Shown in pieces: positions 20,116 to 28,645 of a DNA stretch of 64,000 bases. The DNA is from Planctomycetaceae bacterium (GTDB lineage: Bacteria; Planctomycetota; Phycisphaerae; Sedimentisphaerales; UBA12454). The position numbers were made by a program, and so were the translations under genes. Within the stretch, counting starts at the first letter, position 1. Each line of letters begins with the position of its first letter. The notes below the pieces were generated by a model that was not told where the DNA came from, did not search any database, and saw only the letters and a program-made list of their open reading frames with translations. The DNA lies in contig JAJFVK010000013.1 of NCBI GenBank assembly GCA_021371795.1, forward strand, positions 248,001 through 312,000, written 5' to 3'.

Positions 20116-20664
20116 ATGTTACGTTTCAACCTTCTTACAATTTGTATTTGTATTGCATTCTTTTCGTTCTGCGGAATTTCTGTTTATGGCAGCTATGATG
20201 TCTATATGCAGGAAAGCCCTCCCGGTTCAGGCGTTATTATGCCGGGCGTTGGTATGCACACCTTTCAAGACAAGGAAAACATTACGCTGACTACCGCTCC
20301 GAAAGCGGGTTATCGTTTTGTCGGCTGGCTCGGCGATGTCAGAGACCCCTCGGCTAATAGAACAAGTTTGGTCGTCGATGGTCCGAAGATTATCATCGCG
20401 GTATTCGAAAGAGATGAATACGCTTTCGAAGAAAAGGACCCGCAAATCAGCGTCGGCCCCGAAGCTTTGTTCCCCCGTTCCGATACTTACACCAACAGTA
20501 TCAGTACATGGAGCGAGCCGTATGACCCGTATGACCCGGACTATCCAGAGGATCCTGAAGACCCAGGTGACGATCCGCCTGTTCCAACTCCGGAACCAAC
20601 GACAATGGTACTTCTCGGCATAGGCGCGTGGCTTGCGAATAAACGCAGAAACGATTCGAAATAA
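20116..20664 (+). CDS. PEP-CTERM protein with an InlB-type beta repeat
   Basis: 182 residues. Signal peptide (1-25), then one compact repeat resembling bacterial InlB/Listeria-type B repeats (TTAPKAGYRFVGWLGDV ... SLVVDGPKIIIAVFE), then a Pro/Asp-rich linker (YDPYDPDYPEDPEDPGDD) and the anchor PEPTTMVLLGIGAWLANKRR. The linker looks like a wall-spanning spacer. AAGGA precedes the ATG. It is the only array member behind a copy of the 104-nt element. Confidence 0.85.
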   Translation: MLRFNLLTICICIAFFSFCGISVYGSYDVYMQESPPGSGVIMPGVGMHTFQDKENITLTTAPKAGYRFVGWLGDVRDPSANRTSLVVDGPKIIIAVFERDEYAFEEKDPQISVGPEALFPRSDTYTNSISTWSEPYDPYDPDYPEDPEDPGDDPPVPTPEPTTMVLLGIGAWLANKRRNDSK

Positions 20665-20862
20665 AGTTAAGACAAACTTATAGAGATTGTCTTTGTAAAA
20701 CTGCTTTCCAGTTTAATCGGATAAGCGGGAGTAACGCTTGTATAGCTTTTGAAAAAAGTTTTGCGCAGCGGAGTGTTTCCGTTTGCACAGAGCTATAGAG
20801 GTATTGAGTGAAGTTTCATGTATATACGAAATGAAATAATAATTTTATTGAAAGGTAAAAAT

Positions 20863-21504
20863 ATGAATAAAAGAAATCGCTTTCTAACGTGCATTGGGGT
20901 GGTTGTCCTGATGGTTACGCTGCAGACTACTCTATTCGGCGGATATTTTCTGCCCGCAAGCGACATCTGGCAGGGTTCACGTAATGTCAACATCAGCTCT
21001 GGCACTGCTTATGTCGAATATGCTGTGTATGATGCAACCGACTTACCAGATGAAATAGACATAACAACAACTGATAAATACGTTTATGCCTATCAGATTT
21101 TCAATGATCAGCCGGGCGACTACGATTTGCCGATAGCATCTATGATACTATCCGGCGGCAACACATCTGTGGCTCACAACATCGGCTCTTTAACTGACGG
21201 CACTACATCGGGCGTTTCACCAGACTATTCTGCAATCAACACTACAGACAGCACTTTTGTCTGGGAATTCCAAAATGGCCTTCTTGTGGAATACGCACAT
21301 TCTATGTTCCTAGTATTCACCTCCGATTACGCTCCTAAAGCGGGAACTATCGCACTGTCAACTGAATATGGCGATGACATCCCAGTCAATGGTGATGGCA
21401 CAACTACCGGAGATTCGTCTGCATCAGCTCCAGAGCCCACAACGATAGCGTTGTTGTCTATTGGCGCCTTTGGTTTATTAAGAAAAAAAGTGAAAAGAAG
21501 TTAA
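20863..21504 (+). CDS. PEP-CTERM protein
   Basis: 213 residues from the ATG at 20863, which has GAAAGG before it; an in-frame ATG at 20818 adds a poor N-terminus. Signal peptide ending near TTLFGG, a beta domain with YVEYAVYDATDLPD and YAYQIFNDQPGDYDLPI, seen in planctomycete secreted proteins of unknown role, a Gly/Thr/Ser linker and APEPTTIALLSIGAFGLLRKK. Preceded by about 198 non-coding bases with internal pairing (ATAGCT...AGCTAT), probably its leader. Confidence 0.83.
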   Translation: MNKRNRFLTCIGVVVLMVTLQTTLFGGYFLPASDIWQGSRNVNISSGTAYVEYAVYDATDLPDEIDITTTDKYVYAYQIFNDQPGDYDLPIASMILSGGNTSVAHNIGSLTDGTTSGVSPDYSAINTTDSTFVWEFQNGLLVEYAHSMFLVFTSDYAPKAGTIALSTEYGDDIPVNGDGTTTGDSSASAPEPTTIALLSIGAFGLLRKKVKRS

Positions 21505-21618
21505 TTGTAGGGCGACCTCTAAAAGCCAGTCCTCACGAAATTTGTCCTCGATCTGGTCGGGGAGTGAGTGGTGCTTTGGGAGTTCGTCTTAAAAAATCCT
21601 TGAGAAAGATTTTTTGGA

Positions 21619-21657
21619 AAGCCCTGCGAATACCAACAGTATTTTCAGGGCTTTTTT
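21619..21657 (+). terminator. terminator after the gene at 20863
   Basis: AAGCCCTG pairs with CAGGGCTT, extended inside by AATA/TATT, then six T's. Confidence 0.88.
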
Positions 21658-21699
21658 ATGCGCTGTTAATGTAGTTAAAATTGATGATGAATTTTCCGC

Positions 21700-21728
21700 T
21701 TGACTTAGTCCCTTTTATCAGATATAAT
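21700..21728 (+). promoter_or_regulatory. strong promoter of the double PEP-CTERM gene
   Basis: TTGACT, exactly 17 nt, TATAAT: the best sigma-70-type promoter in the array. Confidence 0.82.
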
Positions 21729-21978
21729 GCCGCCCAATCATTGGGATTTGGGGCGGAGAAAACATTTGGGCAGCCAACCGACTGGAGGGTTGGAAGGCTG
21801 GACATCAGTTAGTCAGGTCGAGAAAACGCGTAGCAGTGGTTTTTGCGCGTTCATTTCGCATATAATCCACTATTTCGGAGAAAACGGGCTGTTTTTCTGC
21901 GCTTTGTGCGTATGAAAGAGTCTTTGGCTTGTTTTCTGTAATTTGGATTTTGGAGTTATTTTGGAAAGAAGTTGTTGT

Positions 21979-23325
21979 ATGGACTTGAGAAGAAATGTTA
22001 TTGCGCCAATTCGTTCAGGCATTCCCCGTTTTCACCTGATTTTAGCCATCCTTATGCTTTTTGCCGTCCAGTCGCAGGCCATAATCTATTGGTCAGCAAG
22101 CAGCGGAAGCGGAACGGGCTTTACGTGGGCAAACGGAGGAAGCGATAAAGGCCTGTATGGCAACCCGGAAATAAACGGAAATACATTCGAGTTTACTCCC
22201 GGCACAGACTTCCAGGCAACAAGCAACGGTAATACAGTACTTACTTATGACCGGTTGCAGTTCGACATAACCGTTGACCCCGGCCAGACAATCCTTGGCG
22301 TAAAGATTGCCGAGCAGGGAGAATACAGCATTACAGGCACAGGCAGCGTCAACGCTTTCGGTGCAATCACCATTATCAATTTGGACCAAAACAATAAAAT
22401 TACATCTTCGTTCCAGACCGACCCGACAATGAGCATTACTTCGGGAAGCGGCGAATGGAACGGACAAGCCGAAGTTGCCCTTACCGGCTGGTCACACATC
22501 AGAGTTATCATAACAAACTATCTTACTGCATCCAGCCCGGCAGGCTCTTCGTCTTATATAAGCAAAAATAAATTCGGCGCAGGCACAGATGACGATTCCA
22601 TAAACGTCGAAATTCTGATTCCTGAACCGGCCACGCTGGCGATTTTCGCTTTGGGAATTTTAATTTTCCCTGTTACTAAAAGGCACAGCAGGCATATTGC
22701 GATAATTGCAATTTGCGCAATGGCCTTTATGTTCACAAATTCAGCCGACGCGGCTATCGACTGGGACACACCGAGCGGCTCATCGACGGCATTCGATTGG
22801 GAAAACGGACAAAGCGATAATGGTCTGTTCGGCCAGCCTCTGCTTGACACCGACGGAGCGTTTATTTTCGCACCAACAAACTTTTACTCAACATCTGCAA
22901 GCGGCAACGCTAATGACTCTCTCGAGTTCGATATAATTGCAAAGCCGGGCTACGTAATCACCGGAATCGGCGTTATCGAATCAGGCGAGTATGTAATTAT
23001 CGGCGATGGTCAGGCTGAAGTAATCGCAAGTATTACAATTCAAAATCTTGTCGATGGCAGCAGTGTTCCTACCGCGAATATCAATGTGCCGATTTCAGGA
23101 GAAGGTTACAGTTTTTGGGATGGTTCGGTTTCTTTGACAGATCTAAATCTGACTCATATCAGAATCGCCATTGCAAGTTATTTAAATACTTCCGCTGTTG
23201 ACGGCTACGCAGCATTGGTTAAGACAACTTTCGCGGTACCTGTTACCGTTCAGGCTCTTCCCGAACCGGCAACAATCGCCCTGCTGGCGTTCGGTTCACT
23301 GGCGTTCACCGTAAAAAAGAAATAA
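21979..23325 (+). CDS. in-frame fusion of two PEP-CTERM proteins
   Basis: 448 residues. First unit: signal peptide, beta domain, and a complete anchor IPEPATLAIFALGILIFP followed by TKRHSR at about residues 214-238. Directly after comes a second hydrophobic signal-like segment ending NSADAA (about 239-260), then a second beta domain homologous to the first (FDITVDPGQTILGVKIAEQGEY versus FDIIAKPGYVITGIGVIESGEY style) and a second anchor LPEPATIALLAFGSLAF. No stop, start or ribosome-binding site lies between. It looks like tandem duplicates joined by loss of a stop; the product could be a polyprotein cut by exosortase and signal peptidase. Confidence 0.88.
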   Translation: MDLRRNVIAPIRSGIPRFHLILAILMLFAVQSQAIIYWSASSGSGTGFTWANGGSDKGLYGNPEINGNTFEFTPGTDFQATSNGNTVLTYDRLQFDITVDPGQTILGVKIAEQGEYSITGTGSVNAFGAITIINLDQNNKITSSFQTDPTMSITSGSGEWNGQAEVALTGWSHIRVIITNYLTASSPAGSSSYISKNKFGAGTDDDSINVEILIPEPATLAIFALGILIFPVTKRHSRHIAIIAICAMAFMFTNSADAAIDWDTPSGSSTAFDWENGQSDNGLFGQPLLDTDGAFIFAPTNFYSTSASGNANDSLEFDIIAKPGYVITGIGVIESGEYVIIGDGQAEVIASITIQNLVDGSSVPTANINVPISGEGYSFWDGSVSLTDLNLTHIRIAIASYLNTSAVDGYAALVKTTFAVPVTVQALPEPATIALLAFGSLAFTVKKK

Positions 23326-23349
23326 AACAGGCAAAACACACTTTTTATA

Positions 23350-23381
23350 AGCCATTCGAAACCATTGGAATGGCTTTTTTT
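23350..23381 (+). terminator. terminator after the PEP-CTERM array
   Basis: AGCCATTC pairs with GAATGGCT, then seven T's. Confidence 0.87.
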
Positions 23382-23438
23382 ATGCGCAATATTTATTGTG
23401 GATTTATTCTCGATACTATTATAGAATAATATCCCGGT

Positions 23439-25169
23439 ATGGATATCGTTTACAAAAACAAGACGCTTGAGCGAATACTGATACTCACGAATATTACGGT
23501 AACAATTGTTGTCGTGCTTGTCGCCCTTGCGCAGCTCGGCTTTCACAATCCGCTTTTATCAACAAACACAATGTACGCGATACTCATCGCCTCGACGGTA
23601 TCATTTATAGCAGACCAGTTTTTGAGATTTTTCAATGCACGTTCCAAAATGGACTACCTGCAGATATTCTGGTTTGGTTTCATTTCGATAGCGGTTCTTG
23701 TTGTCCTCTATTTTATTTCCGGCCTGTTCGCTGCACTTGGTTTTTATCTGCTTTTGCAGATTATCACAAAAGTATGCAGAACCATCGTCAATCTGGCCGC
23801 TTCGGGCAAAAGTCCTGCGATTGTTTTCGTCAGCAGTTTCATCGCCATCGCATTCGTCGGCTCAATTCTGCTGATACTGCCAAAAAGTCATACAGTGCCG
23901 ATGAGTTTTATTGACGCTATGTTCAGCGCGACAAGTGCAACCTGCGTTACAGGTCTGACCGTTAAAGACACCGGCAAAGACTTTACATTCGTCGGACAAA
24001 TTATCATTCTTTGCCTGATTCAGCTCGGCGGGTTGGGCATTGTAATTTTCGGTACAGTTTTCGCATTGTTTTTCGGTCAGACGCTTGGAATGCGTCAGAC
24101 TGTCGCGATGCAGGATTTGCTTAGCGAACGAACTTCCGGAGTAATTGCGCATTTCATTCGTTTTATTTTCCTGACAACGATGATTATTGAAACGCTTGGT
24201 GCGATATTCCTCCACAATATGTGGACACAAGCCGCCCCGCTGCCGCGACACATCGACAACTTGTGGTTCTGTTCGGTATTCCATTCCATCAGCGCATTTT
24301 GCAACGCAGGTTTCGGTTTATTTTCGGACAACCTTATAAAATACAGTTTCAACTGGCAGATATATGGCGTTATATGTCCGCTGATTATACTTGGCGGTCT
24401 TGGTTTTGGCGTGTTGCATAACATTACTGATTTTTCCTGGTATAAATTTAAAGCTATTTTCATACACTGGGCAAAATCGCCCGGCCGTCAGATTGTTCCT
24501 GAAAAAATTCAGCTTCAGACGAAAATCGTTTTGCTTGCGACAATCATTCTTATCGCCGGCGGTATGATTGGGTTGCTCGTTCTCGAAAACAATACCGGCA
24601 ACGGACATTTCGATTTGCCGACCGCGTTTTTTCAGTCTGTAACAGCCAGAACCGCGGGCTTTAATACCATAGACATCGCTTCGCTTTCAGCGCCTTCAAA
24701 AATGCTGCTGGTAATTCTTATGTTCATCGGCGGCTCACCCGGCGGAACAGCAGGCGGACTAAAAACCGTTACGTTGGTGATTATCATTATGGCTGTTTAC
24801 GCTACCGCACGCAGAAGAGCCGAGGTGGAAATGTTTAAGCGTTCTGTTCCGCTCACTGCAGTTGGAAACGCGATTACTGTCGTTTCTCTGTTTATGCTTG
24901 TGTTTTTAACAGCAACGTTTTTATTGGCGATTACTGAACGGCATAACAATTTCGATTTCATCGATATTATGTTCGAAACGGCTTCGGCTTTGGGAACTGT
25001 CGGTTTGTCGGCGGGTATTACATCGTCTTTGACAACCGCGGGAAAATTCATTATTATTATAACAATGCTCATCGGCAGATTAGGCCCGCTTACATTGCTG
25101 GCCGCGATGACATTTAACATTAGACCGGCGCGTTTTAATTATCCCACTGAACCGGTAGTTGTAGGATAA
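23439..25169 (+). CDS. TrkH/KtrB-family potassium transporter subunit
   Basis: 576 residues. About four extra membrane helices lie at the N-terminus before the TrkH core. The core shows the four P-loops of the K+ filter: SATCVTGL, SAFCNAGF, TARTAGFN and SALGTVGL. It imports K+ with the cytosolic subunit encoded next. The downstream gap of 123 bases contains an 11-bp hairpin without a T tract. TATAGA and TAATAT lie close before the ATG, so a short or absent leader is possible. Confidence 0.93.
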   Translation: MDIVYKNKTLERILILTNITVTIVVVLVALAQLGFHNPLLSTNTMYAILIASTVSFIADQFLRFFNARSKMDYLQIFWFGFISIAVLVVLYFISGLFAALGFYLLLQIITKVCRTIVNLAASGKSPAIVFVSSFIAIAFVGSILLILPKSHTVPMSFIDAMFSATSATCVTGLTVKDTGKDFTFVGQIIILCLIQLGGLGIVIFGTVFALFFGQTLGMRQTVAMQDLLSERTSGVIAHFIRFIFLTTMIIETLGAIFLHNMWTQAAPLPRHIDNLWFCSVFHSISAFCNAGFGLFSDNLIKYSFNWQIYGVICPLIILGGLGFGVLHNITDFSWYKFKAIFIHWAKSPGRQIVPEKIQLQTKIVLLATIILIAGGMIGLLVLENNTGNGHFDLPTAFFQSVTARTAGFNTIDIASLSAPSKMLLVILMFIGGSPGGTAGGLKTVTLVIIIMAVYATARRRAEVEMFKRSVPLTAVGNAITVVSLFMLVFLTATFLLAITERHNNFDFIDIMFETASALGTVGLSAGITSSLTTAGKFIIIITMLIGRLGPLTLLAAMTFNIRPARFNYPTEPVVVG

Positions 25170-25173
25170 TTTA

Positions 25174-25199
25174 CTCAAACTGACCAAAGTCAGTTTGAG
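25174..25199 (+). other. intercistronic hairpin between the two Trk genes
   Basis: Perfect 11-bp stem CTCAAACTGAC / GTCAGTTTGAG with loop CAAA and no T tract. It may stabilise or process the mRNA rather than end it. Confidence 0.6.
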
Positions 25200-25292
25200 A
25201 GTCATTAGTCGTTAGTTTTTAGTCGTTAGTTATTGAACCCCGCCTTTGCCGGGATACTGATTTTAATGCCCTTGATTTTTGGGAGTACCGAT

Positions 25293-25976
25293 ATGAAAAA
25301 ATTTGCAGTTATTGGCCTGGGTCGTTTCGGCAGAAAACTCGCTGTATCGCTTACTATGAGCGAAGCGGAAGTAATCGCTATCGACCAGAATCGTGAAATT
25401 ATCGAAGACATCCGCGACGAAGTAACGCACGCGGTAAGACTCGACTCCACGGATGACGACGCTCTTCGCGCACAGGGCGTTGACAAAGTTGACGTCGCAA
25501 TCGTCGGCATCGGCCAAAGCGGCAGAGGCTTTGAATCGTCTATTCTAACGGTCGTAAATTTAAAGGCAATGGGCGTTCCGCGTGTTTACGCTCGCGCTGA
25601 AACTATGGTTCAGGGACAGGTGCTCGCCAAAGTCGGCGCAACTGAAGTGATTTATCCTGAAATCGAATCAGCAAACAGATGGGCCGGCAAACTTATCACT
25701 CCGCAAATACTTGACAAAATCGATTTGACGCCCGGCTATTCTCTTGCCAGCGTAATCGCTCCGAGTAGTTTTCACGAAAAAACCGTTCTCGATTTGCAGC
25801 TCCGCCAGAAATACGGCGTTAATCTCGTTTCGATTAAAAGAGGCGATAACGTCGAAGAACAGAGCCAGAAAGGTGAAATCATTAATGTACCGTTCCCGGA
25901 AACAGTTATTTATATGGGAGATACACTGATGGTTACCGGCTCGGATGAGAGTCTGTCCCAACTGCCCGAAAAATAG
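25293..25976 (+). CDS. TrkA/KtrA-family potassium gating subunit
   Basis: 227 residues from the ATG at 25293 with GGGAG upstream; the longer reading from 25233 has no support. RCK domain: Rossmann motif VIGLGRFGRKLA at the N-terminus and the acidic end of strand 2 (VIAIDQNRE). A TrkA-C domain occupies the last 80 residues. It gates the TrkH-type channel in response to nucleotides. KtrA-like size, single RCK unit. Confidence 0.94.
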   Translation: MKKFAVIGLGRFGRKLAVSLTMSEAEVIAIDQNREIIEDIRDEVTHAVRLDSTDDDALRAQGVDKVDVAIVGIGQSGRGFESSILTVVNLKAMGVPRVYARAETMVQGQVLAKVGATEVIYPEIESANRWAGKLITPQILDKIDLTPGYSLASVIAPSSFHEKTVLDLQLRQKYGVNLVSIKRGDNVEEQSQKGEIINVPFPETVIYMGDTLMVTGSDESLSQLPEK

Positions 25977-26074
25977 TATTGGGTTCTCATTTCAATCCTT
26001 ACTTTTTATTACCGATAACATTGCCGGCAGTAAGTGAATTGCAGCAGGACGGACTTTGCGCAGAACTATTGAAA

Positions 26075-26132
26075 AATCATGCTCGCGGAGCGGCCAATGC
26101 AATTACAGGTTTGCGGAACGCATCGCATGATT
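26075..26132. other. palindrome between convergent genes
   Basis: AATCATGC and GCATGATT face each other across 42 bases with further short pairing inside; it overlaps the last codons of the DksA-like gene. No T tract, so terminator function is doubtful. Confidence 0.4.
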
Positions 26133-26640
26133 AATCGAGTTCGATACCTTCAGGCACAGATTCGCCTTCTCTGACGATGCCCTTTTCGACTAATTTAGCA
26201 TATTCGATGCAGTACCTTGCCCATGGTCTGGCTTCAAGTCTCGCTTTGGAAATGCCTCTGCCGGTTACTTCGCAGATTCCGTAAACTTCGTCTTCAAGAC
26301 GTCCTATGGCAAATTCGATTTCGCGAAGAATTTTTCGTTCGCTGTCCAAAAGCCCAAGTGAAAATTCCTGTTCGTAGTTATCGGTACCGATATCAGCCAT
26401 ATGGATTGGCATACTTGAAAGGTCGCCGCTGGCGTCGAGTCGGGATTTTTTCAGAGCTTCATCTTCAATATGGTTCAGGTCGCCCATAATTTCTCGTCTC
26501 TTTTCACTAAGCAGTTCACGGTAATGCGTTACTTCTGCTTCGGTAAGGTATTCGCTGGTTTTCGTATAGACCTTAGCCGGCTCACTTTTTGCGACAGCCT
26601 GCTTTACCGTACTCTTACTTGTGTTTACCTTTTTTTTCAT
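26131..26640 (-). CDS. DksA/TraR-family protein with degenerate zinc finger
   Basis: 169 residues. A Lys-rich N-terminus precedes a coiled-coil (about 35-110) and the DksA-type C-terminal finger in YGICEVTGRGIS and ARLEARPWARYCIEY. Classical DksA has CxxC and CxxC; here only the first cysteine of each pair remains (CxxT, CxxY), so zinc is probably not bound in the usual way. DksA proteins act in the RNA polymerase secondary channel with ppGpp. AAGGA precedes the ATG. Confidence 0.85.
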   Translation of the reverse strand: MKKKVNTSKSTVKQAVAKSEPAKVYTKTSEYLTEAEVTHYRELLSEKRREIMGDLNHIEDEALKKSRLDASGDLSSMPIHMADIGTDNYEQEFSLGLLDSERKILREIEFAIGRLEDEVYGICEVTGRGISKARLEARPWARYCIEYAKLVEKGIVREGESVPEGIELD

Positions 26641-26769
26641 CGTATCCTTTTTTTTTATTTATACACCGCGTACACCACTTTTGAGCTACTCTATTGGATT
26701 ATAGGTCCTAAAAAAATTGCCTAAATCCGCAGTTTTGAAGAGCAGTAATATAGTCAGCCGCCCCAACGT

Positions 26770-26812
26770 TTGCAAGACATTTTAATTTTTAATACAACCC
26801 TTTGTCTTGCAA
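26770..26812 (-). other. hairpin after mutL
   Basis: TTGCAAGACA pairs with TGTCTTGCAA (10 bp) around 23 bases, five bases after the mutL stop. No T tract; possibly a 3'-end structure. Confidence 0.4.
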
Positions 26813-26816
26813 TGCC

Positions 26817-28622
26817 TTACGTCCTCTTGAATTGCTTTTCAAGTTCTGCCAGCGAAAATTTAATCGCTGTCGGTCTCCCATGCGGACATCTGCTGGCACG
26901 CTCGATTGCCTCTTTATCGGCTAAAAGTTGATGCATCTCAACTTGGTTTAATTTTTGTCCTGCTTTGACAGCCGCTTTACAGGCCGTCATATCAAGAATT
27001 TTGTGTAAAAGCCTTTCAGTATCCAATTTACCATCTGTCGCATCCAGAATGTCAAGCAAATCGGTAATAAAATCGACGGGGTTTACCTTTGCCAACAGTG
27101 TTGGAAATGATTGAACCGCCCACAGTCCCGGCCCAAACGGCTCAACGACGATTCCCAGCTTGTCTAATATGTTTTCAGCCTTATTAAGAGCGTCCTGCCG
27201 AGTTGGATTGACCTCAAAAGTCTCCGGAATGAGTAGCTTTTGAGACTCTAATTTAGAACCTGCATCGCTCGCCAGTCGTCGGCACAAATCTTCATAAATT
27301 ATGCGTTCGTGAAGAGCGTGCTGATCGATGATTAAGAATCCTTCGTCAGTCTGCACTATTATATAACTGTCGTGAATTTGGAAATATTCGGTTTCAGGCA
27401 ATTTTTGCACCGCCGCTGGTTCTGAATAAAAGTTATCACGATGCTGTGTTGCTGTAAAATCGCTTTTCTTCGCGAAATCTGAAAAATTGAACCTCGGCTG
27501 TGAAGACGATTGTTTGGCCGCATTGAAAAATCCCGCAATCGCGCCGGTTATCCCCTGTGATTGAGGATATATGCTTTTGTCCTGCGGCAAGGTAGCCGTT
27601 ACATCCAAATCCATCGCGAGCATTTTCTCACGAATCAGCCCAAGCACCTGCGAGTAGATGAGATTTGCGTTATCGAATCGGACTTCGATTTTTGTCGGAT
27701 GCACGTTGACGTCAAATTCGTCAGCTGGCAATGTAAAAAATATGAACACGACCGGAAATTTATCAGGCTCTATAATGCCTCTATAAGCGTCTCGTACAGC
27801 CGCTGAAAGAAATTTGTCGCGTATAAATCTTCCATTGAGAAAGAAATACTGAAATTTCGTATTCGCTCTGCCGTTTTCCGGTTTGCAGACAAACGCCGAA
27901 ACGTGCATATTTTTTTCAGTGCTTTCGATATGCAAAAGTGAGTCAGCCAAATCGGCAGAAAACAATTTAGCGATTCGTTCTTTTACGTTCGCACCTGTGT
28001 TTAATTTATAAAGCTGCCTATCGTTGTGAAACAAACTGAACGTGATATTGGTGTTAGCAAGCACGATTCGTATGAACTGCTCGACAATGTGCGTAATTTC
28101 CGTGTTAGCTGTTTTGAGGAATTTTTTTCTTGCCGGCAGTTTATAGAACAAATTGCGTATTTCAATTATTGTGCCGACATTTGCGCTGCACGGCTGAATC
28201 TGCCCTTTTGTGCCGCAATCGATTTCGATTTTATTCCCTGCCAGTGGTGAGCCTGTCGAATCCACGATAGACTCCTGCGTTCTGCTGGTAACAGTAACTT
28301 TGGCGACCGAAGCGATACTTGCCAGAGCTTCGCCGCGAAAGCCCATTGTAGAAATGTTTAATAAATCGGCGCTGGATTTGAGTTTGCTTGTCGCGTGAGC
28401 CTCGAAAGCTACGGACAAATCCTGCGCATCCATTCCGCCGCCGTTGTCGATTACACGGATAAGTGCTTTGCCGCCGTCTTCAACGTAAATAGCGATTTCC
28501 GTCGCGCCTGCATCGATGCTGTTTTCGACAAGCTCCTTGACTACACTGGCTGGTCTTTCGATAACCTCGCCTGCAGCAATCATATTTATCGTATTCTGGT
28601 CAAGTACTTTTATTTGACCCAT
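26817..28622 (-). CDS. mutL: DNA mismatch repair protein MutL
   Basis: 601 residues. GHKL ATPase domain with VENSIDAGATEI, DNGGGM and MGFRGEAL; transducer domain; C-terminal domain with the endonuclease motif DQHALHERIIYE and the matching ACKAAV and CPHGRP motifs. It should therefore nick DNA itself, as in bacteria lacking MutH. No mutS in the window. It lies 23 bases after gpmI and is probably co-transcribed with it. Confidence 0.96.
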   Translation of the reverse strand: MGQIKVLDQNTINMIAAGEVIERPASVVKELVENSIDAGATEIAIYVEDGGKALIRVIDNGGGMDAQDLSVAFEAHATSKLKSSADLLNISTMGFRGEALASIASVAKVTVTSRTQESIVDSTGSPLAGNKIEIDCGTKGQIQPCSANVGTIIEIRNLFYKLPARKKFLKTANTEITHIVEQFIRIVLANTNITFSLFHNDRQLYKLNTGANVKERIAKLFSADLADSLLHIESTEKNMHVSAFVCKPENGRANTKFQYFFLNGRFIRDKFLSAAVRDAYRGIIEPDKFPVVFIFFTLPADEFDVNVHPTKIEVRFDNANLIYSQVLGLIREKMLAMDLDVTATLPQDKSIYPQSQGITGAIAGFFNAAKQSSSQPRFNFSDFAKKSDFTATQHRDNFYSEPAAVQKLPETEYFQIHDSYIIVQTDEGFLIIDQHALHERIIYEDLCRRLASDAGSKLESQKLLIPETFEVNPTRQDALNKAENILDKLGIVVEPFGPGLWAVQSFPTLLAKVNPVDFITDLLDILDATDGKLDTERLLHKILDMTACKAAVKAGQKLNQVEMHQLLADKEAIERASRCPHGRPTAIKFSLAELEKQFKRT

Positions 28623-28645
28623 TATAACACCGGCTTTTATTTAAA

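Larger units (their letters stand above)
21505..21978 (+). other. intergenic region: terminator, strong promoter and long leader
   Basis: No gene. A structured stretch at 21525-21580 (AAAGCCAGTCCTCAC facing GTGAGTGGTGCTTT) follows the upstream stop, then the terminator at 21619-21657, the promoter at 21700-21728 and a leader of about 240 nt. Confidence 0.7.
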
